Source: Lewinellaceae bacterium
GTDB taxonomy: Bacteria; Bacteroidota; Bacteroidia; Chitinophagales; Saprospiraceae
Reading direction: 5' to 3'
Assembly: GCA_020636005.1 (NCBI GenBank)
Contig: JACJYR010000001.1
Location: 2,670,501 to 2,734,500, forward strand
DNA length: 64,000 nucleotides
Shown in pieces: positions 8,887 to 18,034 of the stretch. A model generated the notes under the pieces. The model was not told the origin of the DNA. It was given only the letters and a program-made list of their open reading frames with translations, and searched no databases. Position 1 is the stretch's first letter, and each line of letters starts with the position of its first letter. A program made the position numbers and the translations under genes.

Positions 8887-9903
8887 TTAAAACTCCACAA
8901 CCGCCTTTATCACCCTTTCTTCCGGCAAGTAAAGTTTTGTAAAGCTATCAGGCAAGGTATCGAAAGGCAATCGGTGGGTCACATAGCCTTTTATGTCCAC
9001 CAGGCCGGCTTTTTGTAAGCGGATTAATTTCTGAAAATCCGCAGCCACTGCATTCCTGGAAGATTTCAATGTAATTTCTTTTCGATGAAAAAGCGGATCG
9101 TGGAAGGCCACCTCGCCGACGAACAGCCCAATATAGACAATCGAGCCGCCGGGGGCAATGTAGTGCAGGCATTTTTCCATGGATGCCTTATTGCCCGTGG
9201 CATCTAAGATGACGGTGGGCAAATCGCCGTTCAGCATTTCCGCCAGGGTGTTTTCTATAGCATCGTTCAGCATGATGCACGACACGGAAGGAAATTTATG
9301 GGAAATAAAGTCCAGGCGATGCTGGTTCATGTCCAGTACCAATACTTTGGCGGCTTTGAGCAGGGCCATCATCGCGGTGCCGATGCCAATAGGCCCAGCA
9401 CCTATCACCAGCACAATATCCTCTGGTTGAATATCGGCACGCTCCACCGCATGGCTGCCAATGGCCAATGGTTCTATCATGGCAATTTGGTCGAGGGAAA
9501 GCTCATTGGCCGGGAAAACCAGGTGCGCAGGGTATTTGATAAACTCCTGCATGGCCCCGTCTTCGTGTACGCCCAAGACTTTGAGGCCGCTGCCGCAATT
9601 CGTCTTTCCCCGCCGCACCGCCTGGTCCACCGTTTCATTCCGGTAGGGCATCACCGCACATATATCGCCTGTTTTGAGGTGGGTTATCCCGGCTCCTTTT
9701 TCAACAACTTCGGCAGCTATCTCATGCCCCAATATGCGTGGGTAGGTGAAAAAAGGCTGCTCGCCCCGAAAGGCGTGCAAATCGGTTCCGCAAATGCCCA
9801 AGCGCTTGATTTTCAACAAGACTTCGTCAGCCAGCGGAGCGGTGGGAGCTACTTTTTCAATGCGCTTGAAGGCGCCCGGTTCTTCTAAAACAATTGCTTT
9901 CAT
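8887..9903 (-). CDS. Medium-chain zinc-type alcohol/polyol dehydrogenase (L-galactonate/sorbitol dehydrogenase-like)
   Basis: The 338-residue protein is an MDR-family oxidoreductase. Catalytic zinc ligands are visible: Cys38 in GICGTD, His60-Glu61 in GHE and Glu144 in IEP. The NAD(P) Rossmann motif is GAGPIG (168-173). The structural zinc loop, normally with four cysteines, keeps only Cys103 (PYRNETVDQAVRRGKTNC), so this subunit cannot hold the second zinc. Relatives oxidise sugar acids or polyols such as L-galactonate, L-threonine or sorbitol; the substrate is not decided by sequence. It is a separate transcription unit from the S15 hydrolase behind it, lying on the same strand with 74 bases after this gene's start. 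Confidence 0.88.
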   Translation of the reverse strand: MKAIVLEEPGAFKRIEKVAPTAPLADEVLLKIKRLGICGTDLHAFRGEQPFFTYPRILGHEIAAEVVEKGAGITHLKTGDICAVMPYRNETVDQAVRRGKTNCGSGLKVLGVHEDGAMQEFIKYPAHLVFPANELSLDQIAMIEPLAIGSHAVERADIQPEDIVLVIGAGPIGIGTAMMALLKAAKVLVLDMNQHRLDFISHKFPSVSCIMLNDAIENTLAEMLNGDLPTVILDATGNKASMEKCLHYIAPGGSIVYIGLFVGEVAFHDPLFHRKEITLKSSRNAVAADFQKLIRLQKAGLVDIKGYVTHRLPFDTLPDSFTKLYLPEERVIKAVVEF

Positions 9904-9977
9904 GATTCTCAGTGCATTAAGCCTAAATCTTCTGCCCCATTTTCAATGAGCAGAATGGATGCCAACAGGCCCGGCAA

Positions 9978-12161
9978 CTACTTCCCCAACACCTTCACCT
10001 TCACCCCCGAAGCCTTTCCCGCCTCGTGATAAACCCGCATGGTCGCCTTTTGAAAATCGCTGTTGGAACAATGGTAAATATCCACCATTTGCTGCGGGTT
10101 GCGGTCGAATAGCGGGAACCAGGAGTTTTGCACCTGCACCATGATGCGGTGGCCTTTTTTGAAAGTATGGGCGATGGACGGCAGTTCGTATTTCACCTCG
10201 GTCACTTTGCCTGGCACGAACGCCTCCGGTTTCTCATAACTATTGCGGTAGCGCCCCCGGAAAATCTCGCCCCGCACCAGCATCTCGTAGCCCGCCATGG
10301 GAACGTTCATGTCATTTTTGGGATAATCGCTGAGGGTGTCGGGAAAAACGTCAATGAGTTTCACCACAAAATCGGCATCCGTGCCGGTGGTACTCACGAA
10401 CAGATCAGCGTTGAGCGGGCCGGCGAGGGTCATGTCCTCGCTCAAGGCGTCCGTTTGATACACCATCACATCGGGGCGGCGGGCGGCGAAGCGCTGGTCG
10501 TCGGTCATGTACTCCCGGGTACGGTGCAGGTGGACGTCTTCGGTGTAAGGCACAGGTTTCATCGGGTCGGAGACGTACTCGTCGAAGCTGGCCGTAGCCG
10601 TTGGCGCTTCCATCGTGATGCTGCCATTTGGCTGGAAATACAGCGTTTTCTCAGTCACGTTCTTTGGCGGCCAGGTGTCGAACGAATGCCATTTATTTTC
10701 ACCAGTGATAAAAATGTCGGCTTCGGGCAAGGTGATGTTGCCTTTGTCCTTGAGGTAAAAATTGAAGAATTCCAATTCCACGTCCTTGTAATGCTCGGCC
10801 GTGTTTGCCCCAAAATGGATGTTGCCGAGGTGCTCGCCAGCGTCGCCCGCCCATTGCCCATGCGACCAGGGGCCCATCATCAGTCGGTTGGAAGTGGTGG
10901 CAGGGTTCTGTTTTTCAATGGCCTCGTAAGTATGCCAGGCGCCCCAGCAATCCTCCGCATCGAAGAGGCCGCCAACGGTCAGTACGGCGGGTTTGATGTT
11001 TTTCAAAAACGGGCGGGGATCACGGGCTTTCCAGAAATCATCGTAATTGGGGTGGTTCATCAGTTCGGTCCAAAACAGGATGCTGTCGCCAAAAGCTATT
11101 TCCGTGGCATGTTTCAGGGCGCCCATTTTCAGGAAAAAATCATAATTGTCCCCGCCGGGAATATCGTAGCCCGACTGGCCGCTGCGGGTCGGTTTTGGGC
11201 GGGGCCTGCCGAAGCCAGAATAAAAACTGAAGCCGTCCATGAGCGCAAAAGCACCATTGTGGTGGAAATCGTCGCCGATGAACCAGTTGGTCACAGGGGC
11301 TTGCGGCGACACTGCTTTCAGCGCCGGGTGCGCACCGATCAGCGACATGGTGGAGTAAAAACCGGGGTACGAAATGCCGAAAACCCCAACCCTGCCGTTG
11401 TTGTGCGCCACGTTTTTCACCAACCAATCAATGGCATCGTAGGTGTCGGTGGTTTCGTCAATATCGGTTTTACTTTTTTTATTGGGCTTGTACGGGCGCA
11501 CGTCCATGTAATCACCCTCGCTCATGTGCCGGCCCCGCACGTCCTGGTAAACGAAAATATAACCTTCCTCTATCAATTTTACATTCCGGGAAAGGTAGCG
11601 GGAATAAGCCTCCGGGCCTTCCGGCTCTATGTTGTAGGGCGTACGGGTCATCAGCATCGGATGGTCTTTGCTGGCGTCCTTGGGCGTATAGATGGAGGTG
11701 AACAAGCGCACCCCGTCCCGCATGGTGATATAAACTTCCTGCTTGTCGAGGCGGGCTTTCAGCCATTCGGGGCTGCCCTCCGGCGCTTCGAGCACGTTCC
11801 GGCTCAGCACCAGCGGCAAGGTTTGGCCAAATTGTTTAAAAATGCCCTGGATGCTCGACGAACCTTTGTCCATCGTCCCGGAATATTGGACATCCAGATT
11901 GGTGATGGCAAAGTCCATTTTCCCGTTTGCATAGCTAAACTCATCAACAGGAATGCCCTCATCCGTTTGATCGGGGCTGTATGCCGTGGCTTTGTATTGG
12001 CCGTTTTGCTGCGCAACCTCCATGTCAAAGCGTATTTTCATGCCTGGAAATTCGAGCAGGCCGTGCCATTTGCCGGTGATGTCCTGGGCACCCAGGGGGT
12101 TTGAAAAAATGGCGAAACACAAGATGGAAAGCAGGACGGGAAGGATTGTTTTTTTCATCAC
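9978..12161 (-). CDS. CocE/NonD-type hydrolase, peptidase S15 (X-Pro dipeptidyl-peptidase) family
   Basis: This 727-residue secreted enzyme starts with a signal peptide (about 1-25, ending LGAQ). Residues 27-120 form a small beta-rich domain common in front of Bacteroidota hydrolases (GKWHGLLEFPGMKIRFD). The S15 alpha/beta hydrolase follows, with nucleophile Ser264 in GISYPG, likely Asp401 or Asp404 in GGLFDAED and His434 in PWSHGQW. The last 200 residues are the jelly-roll C-terminal domain of the CocE/X-Pro peptidase group (VSTTGTDADFVVKLIDVFPD). Known members cleave acyl esters, beta-lactam precursors or X-Pro peptides; the substrate here cannot be told. It should act in the periplasm or outside the cell. 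Confidence 0.9.
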   Translation of the reverse strand: MMKKTILPVLLSILCFAIFSNPLGAQDITGKWHGLLEFPGMKIRFDMEVAQQNGQYKATAYSPDQTDEGIPVDEFSYANGKMDFAITNLDVQYSGTMDKGSSSIQGIFKQFGQTLPLVLSRNVLEAPEGSPEWLKARLDKQEVYITMRDGVRLFTSIYTPKDASKDHPMLMTRTPYNIEPEGPEAYSRYLSRNVKLIEEGYIFVYQDVRGRHMSEGDYMDVRPYKPNKKSKTDIDETTDTYDAIDWLVKNVAHNNGRVGVFGISYPGFYSTMSLIGAHPALKAVSPQAPVTNWFIGDDFHHNGAFALMDGFSFYSGFGRPRPKPTRSGQSGYDIPGGDNYDFFLKMGALKHATEIAFGDSILFWTELMNHPNYDDFWKARDPRPFLKNIKPAVLTVGGLFDAEDCWGAWHTYEAIEKQNPATTSNRLMMGPWSHGQWAGDAGEHLGNIHFGANTAEHYKDVELEFFNFYLKDKGNITLPEADIFITGENKWHSFDTWPPKNVTEKTLYFQPNGSITMEAPTATASFDEYVSDPMKPVPYTEDVHLHRTREYMTDDQRFAARRPDVMVYQTDALSEDMTLAGPLNADLFVSTTGTDADFVVKLIDVFPDTLSDYPKNDMNVPMAGYEMLVRGEIFRGRYRNSYEKPEAFVPGKVTEVKYELPSIAHTFKKGHRIMVQVQNSWFPLFDRNPQQMVDIYHCSNSDFQKATMRVYHEAGKASGVKVKVLGK

Positions 12162-12343
12162 ATTTAGATTGTGGTGTCGTCATTGATTCTATCTTTTGGC
12201 GACAAACCCCGTTTGAAGAACTAATTCAAAGTTTGGCCAAATTAGCATTTTCGGAAAGCGTTTTATAAAAAGGCAGGCGTTTTTTACAATTTGGGGAAAA
12301 TGGGCGGATGGTTGATGGATGCTTAACTTCCGTTCATTGAGGC

Positions 12344-13963
12344 CTACCCTTTAATGATTTTTAAACTATATTTTCTAAGGTTATACTCATATAAAATGAT
12401 GTACATCCCGCTTGATAAATCTCCCAGGCCATCCAACACAATGCGGTTGTTGTCAACTTGTTTGTTATATTGCTTGACGAGTGTACCGTCAGGGGAATAG
12501 ATATTCAAAGCAATATTTCGCTCAATTGCTTTTTCTATATTGATAGTTAACGCATCATATACGGGGTTGGGATAAAAGAATTGGTATGCGGTATCATCCA
12601 CCTGAGCCGCAGGCACCATGCCCGCCTGATAAACTCTTACATAGTCTATTTCCATGGAACTTTGGCTGAAACCGGGGTCAATAATTTCTTCAATAGCTAT
12701 ATTTAGCAGGATATATTGTTCATCATCGAAAGGCCATGTATCGGCATCTTTAATAGCCGGATTATAAATATAGTGAATAGCGTCATCCACACTAAATACT
12801 AACTTTTCTGGTGTCCATTCCAAAGCATATACATGAAATTCGCTTGAGGCCGTTGGCACAGTCTGCCCTCCCAGATTAAAGGTGGCCCCAAAACTTGAAG
12901 GGGTATGGGTAGCACTTTGAACGTAATTTTGATTTTTTCCCCAATGTTCCATTATATCTATTTCGCCACAGTATGGCCAGGGAGTCGTTCCAAATCCCTG
13001 GTTATCCCAGTAAGCCCCATTTTCATTGATATTTTTGCCCAGCATCCACAAAGCGGGCCAGGTACCAACGCCCGTTGGAAGTTTCGCCCTGATTTCTACC
13101 CTTCCGTATTTGAATGAAAATTTCGAGTTCAGCCTGGCAGAGGTATATGATTTGGTATAACCCTGGTCAGTAAATGTTTCTTTTTTCGCAACAATATTTA
13201 ACAGTCCGTTTTCAACAAAAGAGTTGTCCGCACGATTGGTATAATGTTGCAATTCTCCATTAAACCAACTTCCGAAAGCAGGCAATTGGGTTTGATGAAA
13301 CCATTTAGTGCCATCCACAGCCCCATCTATATCAAACTCATCCGACCAGACTAAATTGTCAAAAACATGATCGGCGGGAATGGTAACATTGTAATGAAAG
13401 TCATCAATATATGCCAAAACGTGATCAGTATTATTTTCTCCATTGATTTGCAGCAGGACCCTATTAAAATCTTTTCGTTCAGCAGGAGGGGGAGAATTGC
13501 CATCCAAATTGATATAGGCATCTTTTTCAAAATCAAACGTTACGGTTTGCCATTCATTTAGTGCAAGAGGCTTGATAATTTCCGTCTGTGTGGACCAAGG
13601 CTCGGCCAAAGTGCCATCCTGCAATTTTAACGAAACCTGATTAGGCTGACTCCCCGTCAATCCGTTCGATGGCACATAGATCTTTAATGAAAAGTTGTGG
13701 TTTAATGCTAAATAAAGGTTGTTGCCGATGTCGAATCTCACATTGGCATATTGGCCACCATTATCTTGATATTCCAAAACAGTCGCAGAGTTGTTAATTC
13801 CCTGTTGAAAAGGATTGGCGAGGTTGGTATTGATACCACAATTGTCTCCGTACCAGGTAGTGATGGTGCCATTTCCTTCAAAATCATCTTGGATGGTTTG
13901 CGATGGTGCCATGATGGGCAGGAAAAAAAGGAGGAGGGCAAAAAGTGAAAAATCAGAAAACAT
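12344..13963 (-). CDS. Secreted family 16 glycoside hydrolase (beta-glucanase/laminarinase-like) with T9SS sorting domain
   Basis: The 539-residue protein has a signal peptide, a beta-sandwich carbohydrate-binding-like domain (about 25-195), a GH16 catalytic domain (about 203-450) and a T9SS type A sorting domain (about 463-539, FFYPNPVYDALTINIEKA, ending SLKIIKG). The catalytic signature EIDIMEHWG places nucleophile Glu334 and acid/base Glu339. The family cleaves internal beta-1,3 or beta-1,3-1,4 glucan bonds, or galactans in some branches; glucan is the more likely target given WPALWMLGKN and the EIDIME spacing. The gene is visibly richer in A and T than its neighbours and stands alone without SusC/SusD genes, which hints at acquisition. 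Confidence 0.92.
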   Translation of the reverse strand: MFSDFSLFALLLFFLPIMAPSQTIQDDFEGNGTITTWYGDNCGINTNLANPFQQGINNSATVLEYQDNGGQYANVRFDIGNNLYLALNHNFSLKIYVPSNGLTGSQPNQVSLKLQDGTLAEPWSTQTEIIKPLALNEWQTVTFDFEKDAYINLDGNSPPPAERKDFNRVLLQINGENNTDHVLAYIDDFHYNVTIPADHVFDNLVWSDEFDIDGAVDGTKWFHQTQLPAFGSWFNGELQHYTNRADNSFVENGLLNIVAKKETFTDQGYTKSYTSARLNSKFSFKYGRVEIRAKLPTGVGTWPALWMLGKNINENGAYWDNQGFGTTPWPYCGEIDIMEHWGKNQNYVQSATHTPSSFGATFNLGGQTVPTASSEFHVYALEWTPEKLVFSVDDAIHYIYNPAIKDADTWPFDDEQYILLNIAIEEIIDPGFSQSSMEIDYVRVYQAGMVPAAQVDDTAYQFFYPNPVYDALTINIEKAIERNIALNIYSPDGTLVKQYNKQVDNNRIVLDGLGDLSSGMYIILYEYNLRKYSLKIIKG

Positions 13964-14246
13964 ATTGAGTGGTTTAGTTGAATGCGGACTTGTATGGATG
14001 TGAATTTCATGTTACACCATTCTTGCAAAAATAGCCTTTTATAGATAGTCACATTGAAAATTGATTGGAACAAAATCCTAAGCCAGTGATTTTCAATAAA
14101 ATGACTTCAATGACCAATGACTTTTAATGACGATTGTCTATAAACTGTATGGTGAAAGGATGAAGAACAGGAACGGGAAGTGGTCTTCAGATGACGCCAC
14201 CTGCCGATTTGGTCAGGTTGACTCAGGACCCGATTTCCTTATAGCT

Positions 14247-15077
14247 TTAAGGGATTCGCTCAACCTCCTCCTCCAAAAGCCCAGCCAGCCTTTTCGTCAC
14301 CGCCCCCGGCTTCCCATCCCCAACCACCAAATCATCCACCCGCACCACGGGCATGATGCCTTTGGTGCTGCTGGTGAGGAAAGCCTCCTTGGCCGTTTCC
14401 AGTTCGGTCAGCTTCACTTCCCGTTCTTCTATGTTGAAATGCCGCTTAGCCAGTTCCACCGTTTTCAGGCGGGTGATGCCCATCAGCACCCCGCTGCCAG
14501 CGGTGACAATGGTGTTGTCATTTTTCACAATGAAAAAATTCGCACGGGTCGTCTCGTAAATGTTGCCGTTGGCGTGGAAGAGGATGTCTTCGGCACCTGC
14601 GGCCTGCATTTCGGGCAGGAGGTTGACGCCAATCAGGTAGTTGATCGACTTCGCTGAAGGCAGGGTGCGGTGGTACTCGAACAACATCAGCTTGACACCC
14701 TCCTCGTATTTTGTCTTTGGGTAAACAGGGAGCGGGGATTGTAAAATAATAAGGTTGGGTTGGGCAGGGGCATAGCCATCAGGGCTGTAGCCTCCCGTCA
14801 GGATGAGTTTCATGCCCGCTTCCTGCATTCCGTTGGCGCGTATAAGCTGCATGATTTGGTGCTTGATTTCTTCCCGGGAAAAAGGCAGTTGCAGCCGCAT
14901 CAGTGCGGAAGACCTTTCCAGCCGGTCGAGGTAATCTTCAAAAAACAACGGCTGTCCTTTTTTCACCAAGAAATAATCGAAAAGCCCGTAGCCACGCTGT
15001 ATGGCCAAATCGGTGACGCCGAGCGTGGCTTCTTCTTTTGGTACAAGCTCGCCGTTGATGGAGTAGTATTTTATCAT
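14247..15077 (-). CDS. Class IV PLP-dependent aminotransferase (branched-chain / aminodeoxychorismate lyase type)
   Basis: The frame is open up to an ATG at 15236, but the first 53 residues are low-complexity (THHSSPLTS) and unlike the family, so the start MIKYYSINGE at 15077 is chosen, giving 276 residues. The PLP lysine is Lys143 in LPSAKSINYL, and the cofactor-binding Glu175 lies in NGNIYETTRANFF; the C-terminal TSSTKGIMPV loop is also typical. The group includes branched-chain aminotransferases, D-amino-acid transaminases and 4-amino-4-deoxychorismate lyase (pabC), and short proteins of this kind are hard to separate. It lies behind the citrate synthase gene on the same strand, separated by a terminator. 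Confidence 0.85.
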   Translation of the reverse strand: MIKYYSINGELVPKEEATLGVTDLAIQRGYGLFDYFLVKKGQPLFFEDYLDRLERSSALMRLQLPFSREEIKHQIMQLIRANGMQEAGMKLILTGGYSPDGYAPAQPNLIILQSPLPVYPKTKYEEGVKLMLFEYHRTLPSAKSINYLIGVNLLPEMQAAGAEDILFHANGNIYETTRANFFIVKNDNTIVTAGSGVLMGITRLKTVELAKRHFNIEEREVKLTELETAKEAFLTSSTKGIMPVVRVDDLVVGDGKPGAVTKRLAGLLEEEVERIP

Positions 15078-15135
15078 CTGTTCTTTAGAAGTGAGGGGTG
15101 AGGAGTGGTGTGTGAGGCACTCACAATCAGGGCTA

Positions 15136-15191
15136 AAAGTAAAAACCTCCTGCATTTGCCTGGCGGTTCTTTGCCAAAATTGCAGGAGGTT
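15136..15191 (-). terminator. Rho-independent terminator of citrate synthase
   Basis: Read on the minus strand, AACCTCCTGCA and TGCAGGAGGTT form an 11-bp perfect stem around a 26-base loop. It is followed by TTTTACTTTT and lies about 55 bases past the citrate synthase stop at 15247. Confidence 0.75.
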
Positions 15192-15246
15192 CTGATTTAT
15201 AAAAACCCTTTGAAAGGGAAAAATGTCAGTTGGCAATGCTGCCGTA

Positions 15247-16572
15247 TCAGTTCAAAACGACTTCTTTTTTCTCGGCCAGGAATTCTTTTAGCCAGTGCAT
15301 GTTGACCGATTTGGGCCGTTCGAGCGGCATGCCCAAAGCTCTCGACCAGCATTGTGCGGCCAATACGCCCAAGGCACGGGACACACCGAACAGCACTGTG
15401 TAGAAGCTGTATTCCGTCATGCCATAGTGAACGAGCAATGAGCCGGAATGGGCGTCCACATTGGGCCAGGGGTTTTTCACCTTGCCGAGGCCCTGGAGAA
15501 TGGGCGGCACCACTTCGTATATTTTCCAAACCACGTTCACGATGTCGTCATCCAATTTGTTCCGCTCGGCAAAGCGCTGCTGGGCGATGAAACGTGGGTC
15601 GGGCTGACGGAGCACTGCGTGGCCGTAGCCAGGAATCACCTTGCCGGAAGCAAGTGTACTGCGCACATAGTCGGCGATTTGCTCTTTTGTCGGCTTCCGG
15701 GTTTCCAAGGTTTCCAGCATGTCGAAAATCCACTTGATGACCTCCTGGTTGGCGAGGCCGTGCAGTGGGCCGGCCAGCGACGACATTGCGCCAGCAAAAG
15801 AAAGATACGGATCTGCCAGGGTGGAACCAATGAGGTGCATGGTGTGGGCAGATGCGTTCCCGCCTTCATGGTCGGCATGGATGGTCATGTAGAGGCACAT
15901 CAGGTTTTTGAATTCTTCAGAGCTTGAAGTCCCGAGCATGTGCGCCAGGTTGGCCCCCCAGTCGAGGGAAATGTCGGGCTGGATGTGCTTGCCATTGTGG
16001 AAACTGCGGCGGTAGATGTAGGCCGCCACCCTTGGCAGACGGGCAATCAAATCCATGGCGTCTTCGTACACGGCGTCCCAGTATTCCAGCTTGTTCATGC
16101 CCTTGGCATAGCGGCTGGCAAAATGGGACGATGACTGCATGGAGGTGATGCCGATGATGAACTGCGTCATCGGGTGGGTGTCGGCGGGCAACTGTTCGAG
16201 TACTTTGAAAGTTTGCTCCGGCACTTTGCTGCGGTGCTTCCACTGCTCACTGAGCCACTGTACGTTTTCCTCGGTGGGGATTTCGCCGGTGAGTAATAAC
16301 CAGAAGAGGCCCTCCGGCAGGGGCTCGTTGCCTTTCCCTTGGGGAAGCTTTTCACGAAGTTCGGGGATGGAGTAGCCCATGAAGCGGATGCCTTCATTGG
16401 CATCAAGCAGGGAAGGCTCCCAAAACATCATGATGACGTCACGGGCGCCGCCGAAAACCTGGCCAAGGTTGACTTCATCTACTTTCAGGTCGCCGTGCTC
16501 TTTCAGCAGCTCCTTGATTTCGTTTTTGACGGAGGTTGATTTTTCGAAAAATTTCTGTTTTAACGGATCCAT
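15247..16572 (-). CDS. gltA: Citrate synthase, eukaryotic (mitochondrial) type
   Basis: The 441-residue enzyme joins acetyl-CoA and oxaloacetate to citrate at the entry of the TCA cycle. The catalytic triad is plain: His271 in GPLHGLAN, His318 in GYGHAVLR and Asp373 in PNVDAHSG. The numbering is almost the same as in pig heart enzyme (274, 320, 375). The substrate-binding HADHEGGN motif is at 232-239. Length and motifs match the dimeric type I mitochondrial-like form that several Bacteroidota carry, not the hexameric NADH-inhibited form of E. coli. A TCA partner, isocitrate dehydrogenase, lies 10 kb away but is not co-transcribed. A terminator follows the gene. Confidence 0.95.
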   Translation of the reverse strand: MDPLKQKFFEKSTSVKNEIKELLKEHGDLKVDEVNLGQVFGGARDVIMMFWEPSLLDANEGIRFMGYSIPELREKLPQGKGNEPLPEGLFWLLLTGEIPTEENVQWLSEQWKHRSKVPEQTFKVLEQLPADTHPMTQFIIGITSMQSSSHFASRYAKGMNKLEYWDAVYEDAMDLIARLPRVAAYIYRRSFHNGKHIQPDISLDWGANLAHMLGTSSSEEFKNLMCLYMTIHADHEGGNASAHTMHLIGSTLADPYLSFAGAMSSLAGPLHGLANQEVIKWIFDMLETLETRKPTKEQIADYVRSTLASGKVIPGYGHAVLRQPDPRFIAQQRFAERNKLDDDIVNVVWKIYEVVPPILQGLGKVKNPWPNVDAHSGSLLVHYGMTEYSFYTVLFGVSRALGVLAAQCWSRALGMPLERPKSVNMHWLKEFLAEKKEVVLN

Positions 16573-16886
16573 TTAGTATTGTAGATTTTATCTGTTGGAA
16601 ATGATTTTTTTACAAAACGCCAGGCTGAAAAAAGTGTTTGCGTGATTGGGTGTTTAGGTGTTTTTCCAGTTTAAGTAGCATCGGCAATGAACCTTGCATC
16701 GCTGATTTCAAAAACCTAAAAAGGGCAGCAATGGCTTATGGCTGTAAAAGTAGGAATTTAGGAAACAAACTTCTGGCAGGAGGGAAAATCTAGTTGATCA
16801 ACTTGAAATGAATGTATTAAAATAGCTTCCTTTGTGAGGGAAAACACCAAAATTTCTAATTCCGAAAAACATCAAATCGACATTGC
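16573..16886. other. Divergent promoter region, no gene seen
   Basis: Some 310 bases separate the divergent citrate synthase and YgjP-like genes. The sequence is A/T-rich towards the right end and must hold both promoters, but no convincing -33/-7 pair, operator or RNA structure was found. Confidence 0.4.
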
Positions 16887-17639
16887 ATGTGGAAAAAACT
16901 GAAAGCGACCGTGGAGCATACCCAGTTGGAGGCCGGGGGGCAAAAGATCCCCGCCAAAATCTACCGGGAGCGGCGGAATGGCGTTCGGTTCTCCATTACA
17001 AAGAAAGGAGCTATCATGCGGATGCCGCTGTATATTGACACAGCGGAGCAACAGCGGCAAGTGGCGCTGTTTAAAAATTGGGTCAACAAACAGTTTGTAC
17101 AAAAGCAGCCGCTGCGGGAAATGTTTGCCAAAAAAGAATACAAAACTGGCGACTCAATCATTGTCGGGAACAGAACCTATCAACTGCTCGTAAATTTCAC
17201 CGAAAATAAAACGCACACGGCCCGGCTGGAAGGCAGGACCATCGTGCTGAGCCTGACCACCAGCGACGACGACCTGCACCGCCAAAAAGCGCAGACGCAC
17301 TTGCTCAGCCGCTCCGTGGCACAGGACTTCCTGCCCGAAATTACCCGCCGGGTGATGGAACTGAACCACCTTTATTTTCAAAAACCCATCCGCAGCGTCA
17401 ACCTGAAATACAACCTGAGCAATTGGGGCAGTTGCTCCAGAAAAAGCAACCTCAACCTGTCCACCCGCCTGCTATTTGCGCCGCAGGACGTGATTGATTA
17501 TGTCATCATACATGAGCTTGCGCATTTGGTGGAAATGAACCATTCGCACCGCTTTTGGGCGCTGGTGGAAGCGGCCATGCCCGACTATCAGGAAAAAGAG
17601 CGATGGCTGAAAGATAACTGGCAGTCCTGCGATTTTTGA
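16887..17639 (+). CDS. YgjP-like M48-superfamily metallopeptidase (DUF45)
   Basis: The 250-residue protein belongs to the YgjP/WLM-like family. It has the zinc motif HELAH (209-213) with the third ligand in NHSHRFW (His219 or His221). Upstream are the family's conserved SVNLKYNLSNWGSCS and LNLSTRLLFAP segments. There is no signal peptide or membrane helix, so it acts in the cytoplasm. In many bacteria such genes lie beside type I restriction genes, but here the downstream neighbours are small membrane proteins. The physiological substrate is unknown. The motif is intact, so activity is expected. Confidence 0.88.
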   Translation: MWKKLKATVEHTQLEAGGQKIPAKIYRERRNGVRFSITKKGAIMRMPLYIDTAEQQRQVALFKNWVNKQFVQKQPLREMFAKKEYKTGDSIIVGNRTYQLLVNFTENKTHTARLEGRTIVLSLTTSDDDLHRQKAQTHLLSRSVAQDFLPEITRRVMELNHLYFQKPIRSVNLKYNLSNWGSCSRKSNLNLSTRLLFAPQDVIDYVIIHELAHLVEMNHSHRFWALVEAAMPDYQEKERWLKDNWQSCDF

Positions 17640-17707
17640 TTTCCACGGCGGAAGGCGGACGGTGTGATGTTTCAAAGTTCACCGTTTATCATTCATCATT
17701 ACAAAAC

Positions 17708-18034
17708 ATGAGACCATTCTACCTCCTACTCGCCATCCTGGGCTACCTCGGCCCCAACCTCCTGATGTTTCTGGAGAGCTACGAAAACAAAAACATCCTC
17801 CTTTGGACAAAGCCCGATGAGACTATCGCTGGCCTTTTCGCCAACCGCATTTCCACCATTTTTGCCATGGATCTGCTCTTTGCCGTACTGGTCTTTTTCA
17901 TTTGGGCATTTTTTGAATCGAAGCGGCTGGGCATGAAGCGGTACTGGCTATACGTGCTGCTCACCATGCTATTCGGGTTGGCGGGCACGTTCCCGCTGTT
18001 CCTTTGGGCCAGGGAAAAATACCTGAAGCATTGA
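17708..18034 (+). CDS. DUF2834 family membrane protein
   Basis: The 108-residue protein has three predicted membrane helices: FYLLLAILGYLGPNLLMFL, a central segment TIFAMDLLFAVLVFFIWAFF, and YVLLTMLFGLAGTFPLFLW. The order and length fit DUF2834, a family of small bacterial membrane proteins of unknown function. The frame is open from 17636, but the first 24 codons are not hydrophobic and the ATG at 17708 starts the first helix directly. Its end overlaps the start of the EamA transporter gene, so the two are probably translated together. Confidence 0.8.
   Translation: MRPFYLLLAILGYLGPNLLMFLESYENKNILLWTKPDETIAGLFANRISTIFAMDLLFAVLVFFIWAFFESKRLGMKRYWLYVLLTMLFGLAGTFPLFLWAREKYLKH

Noticed and set aside
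10128..12104. 658-codon plus-strand frame opposite the S15 hydrolase
   Set aside because: The product has no recognisable domain, while the minus strand encodes a full S15 enzyme with an intact catalytic triad.
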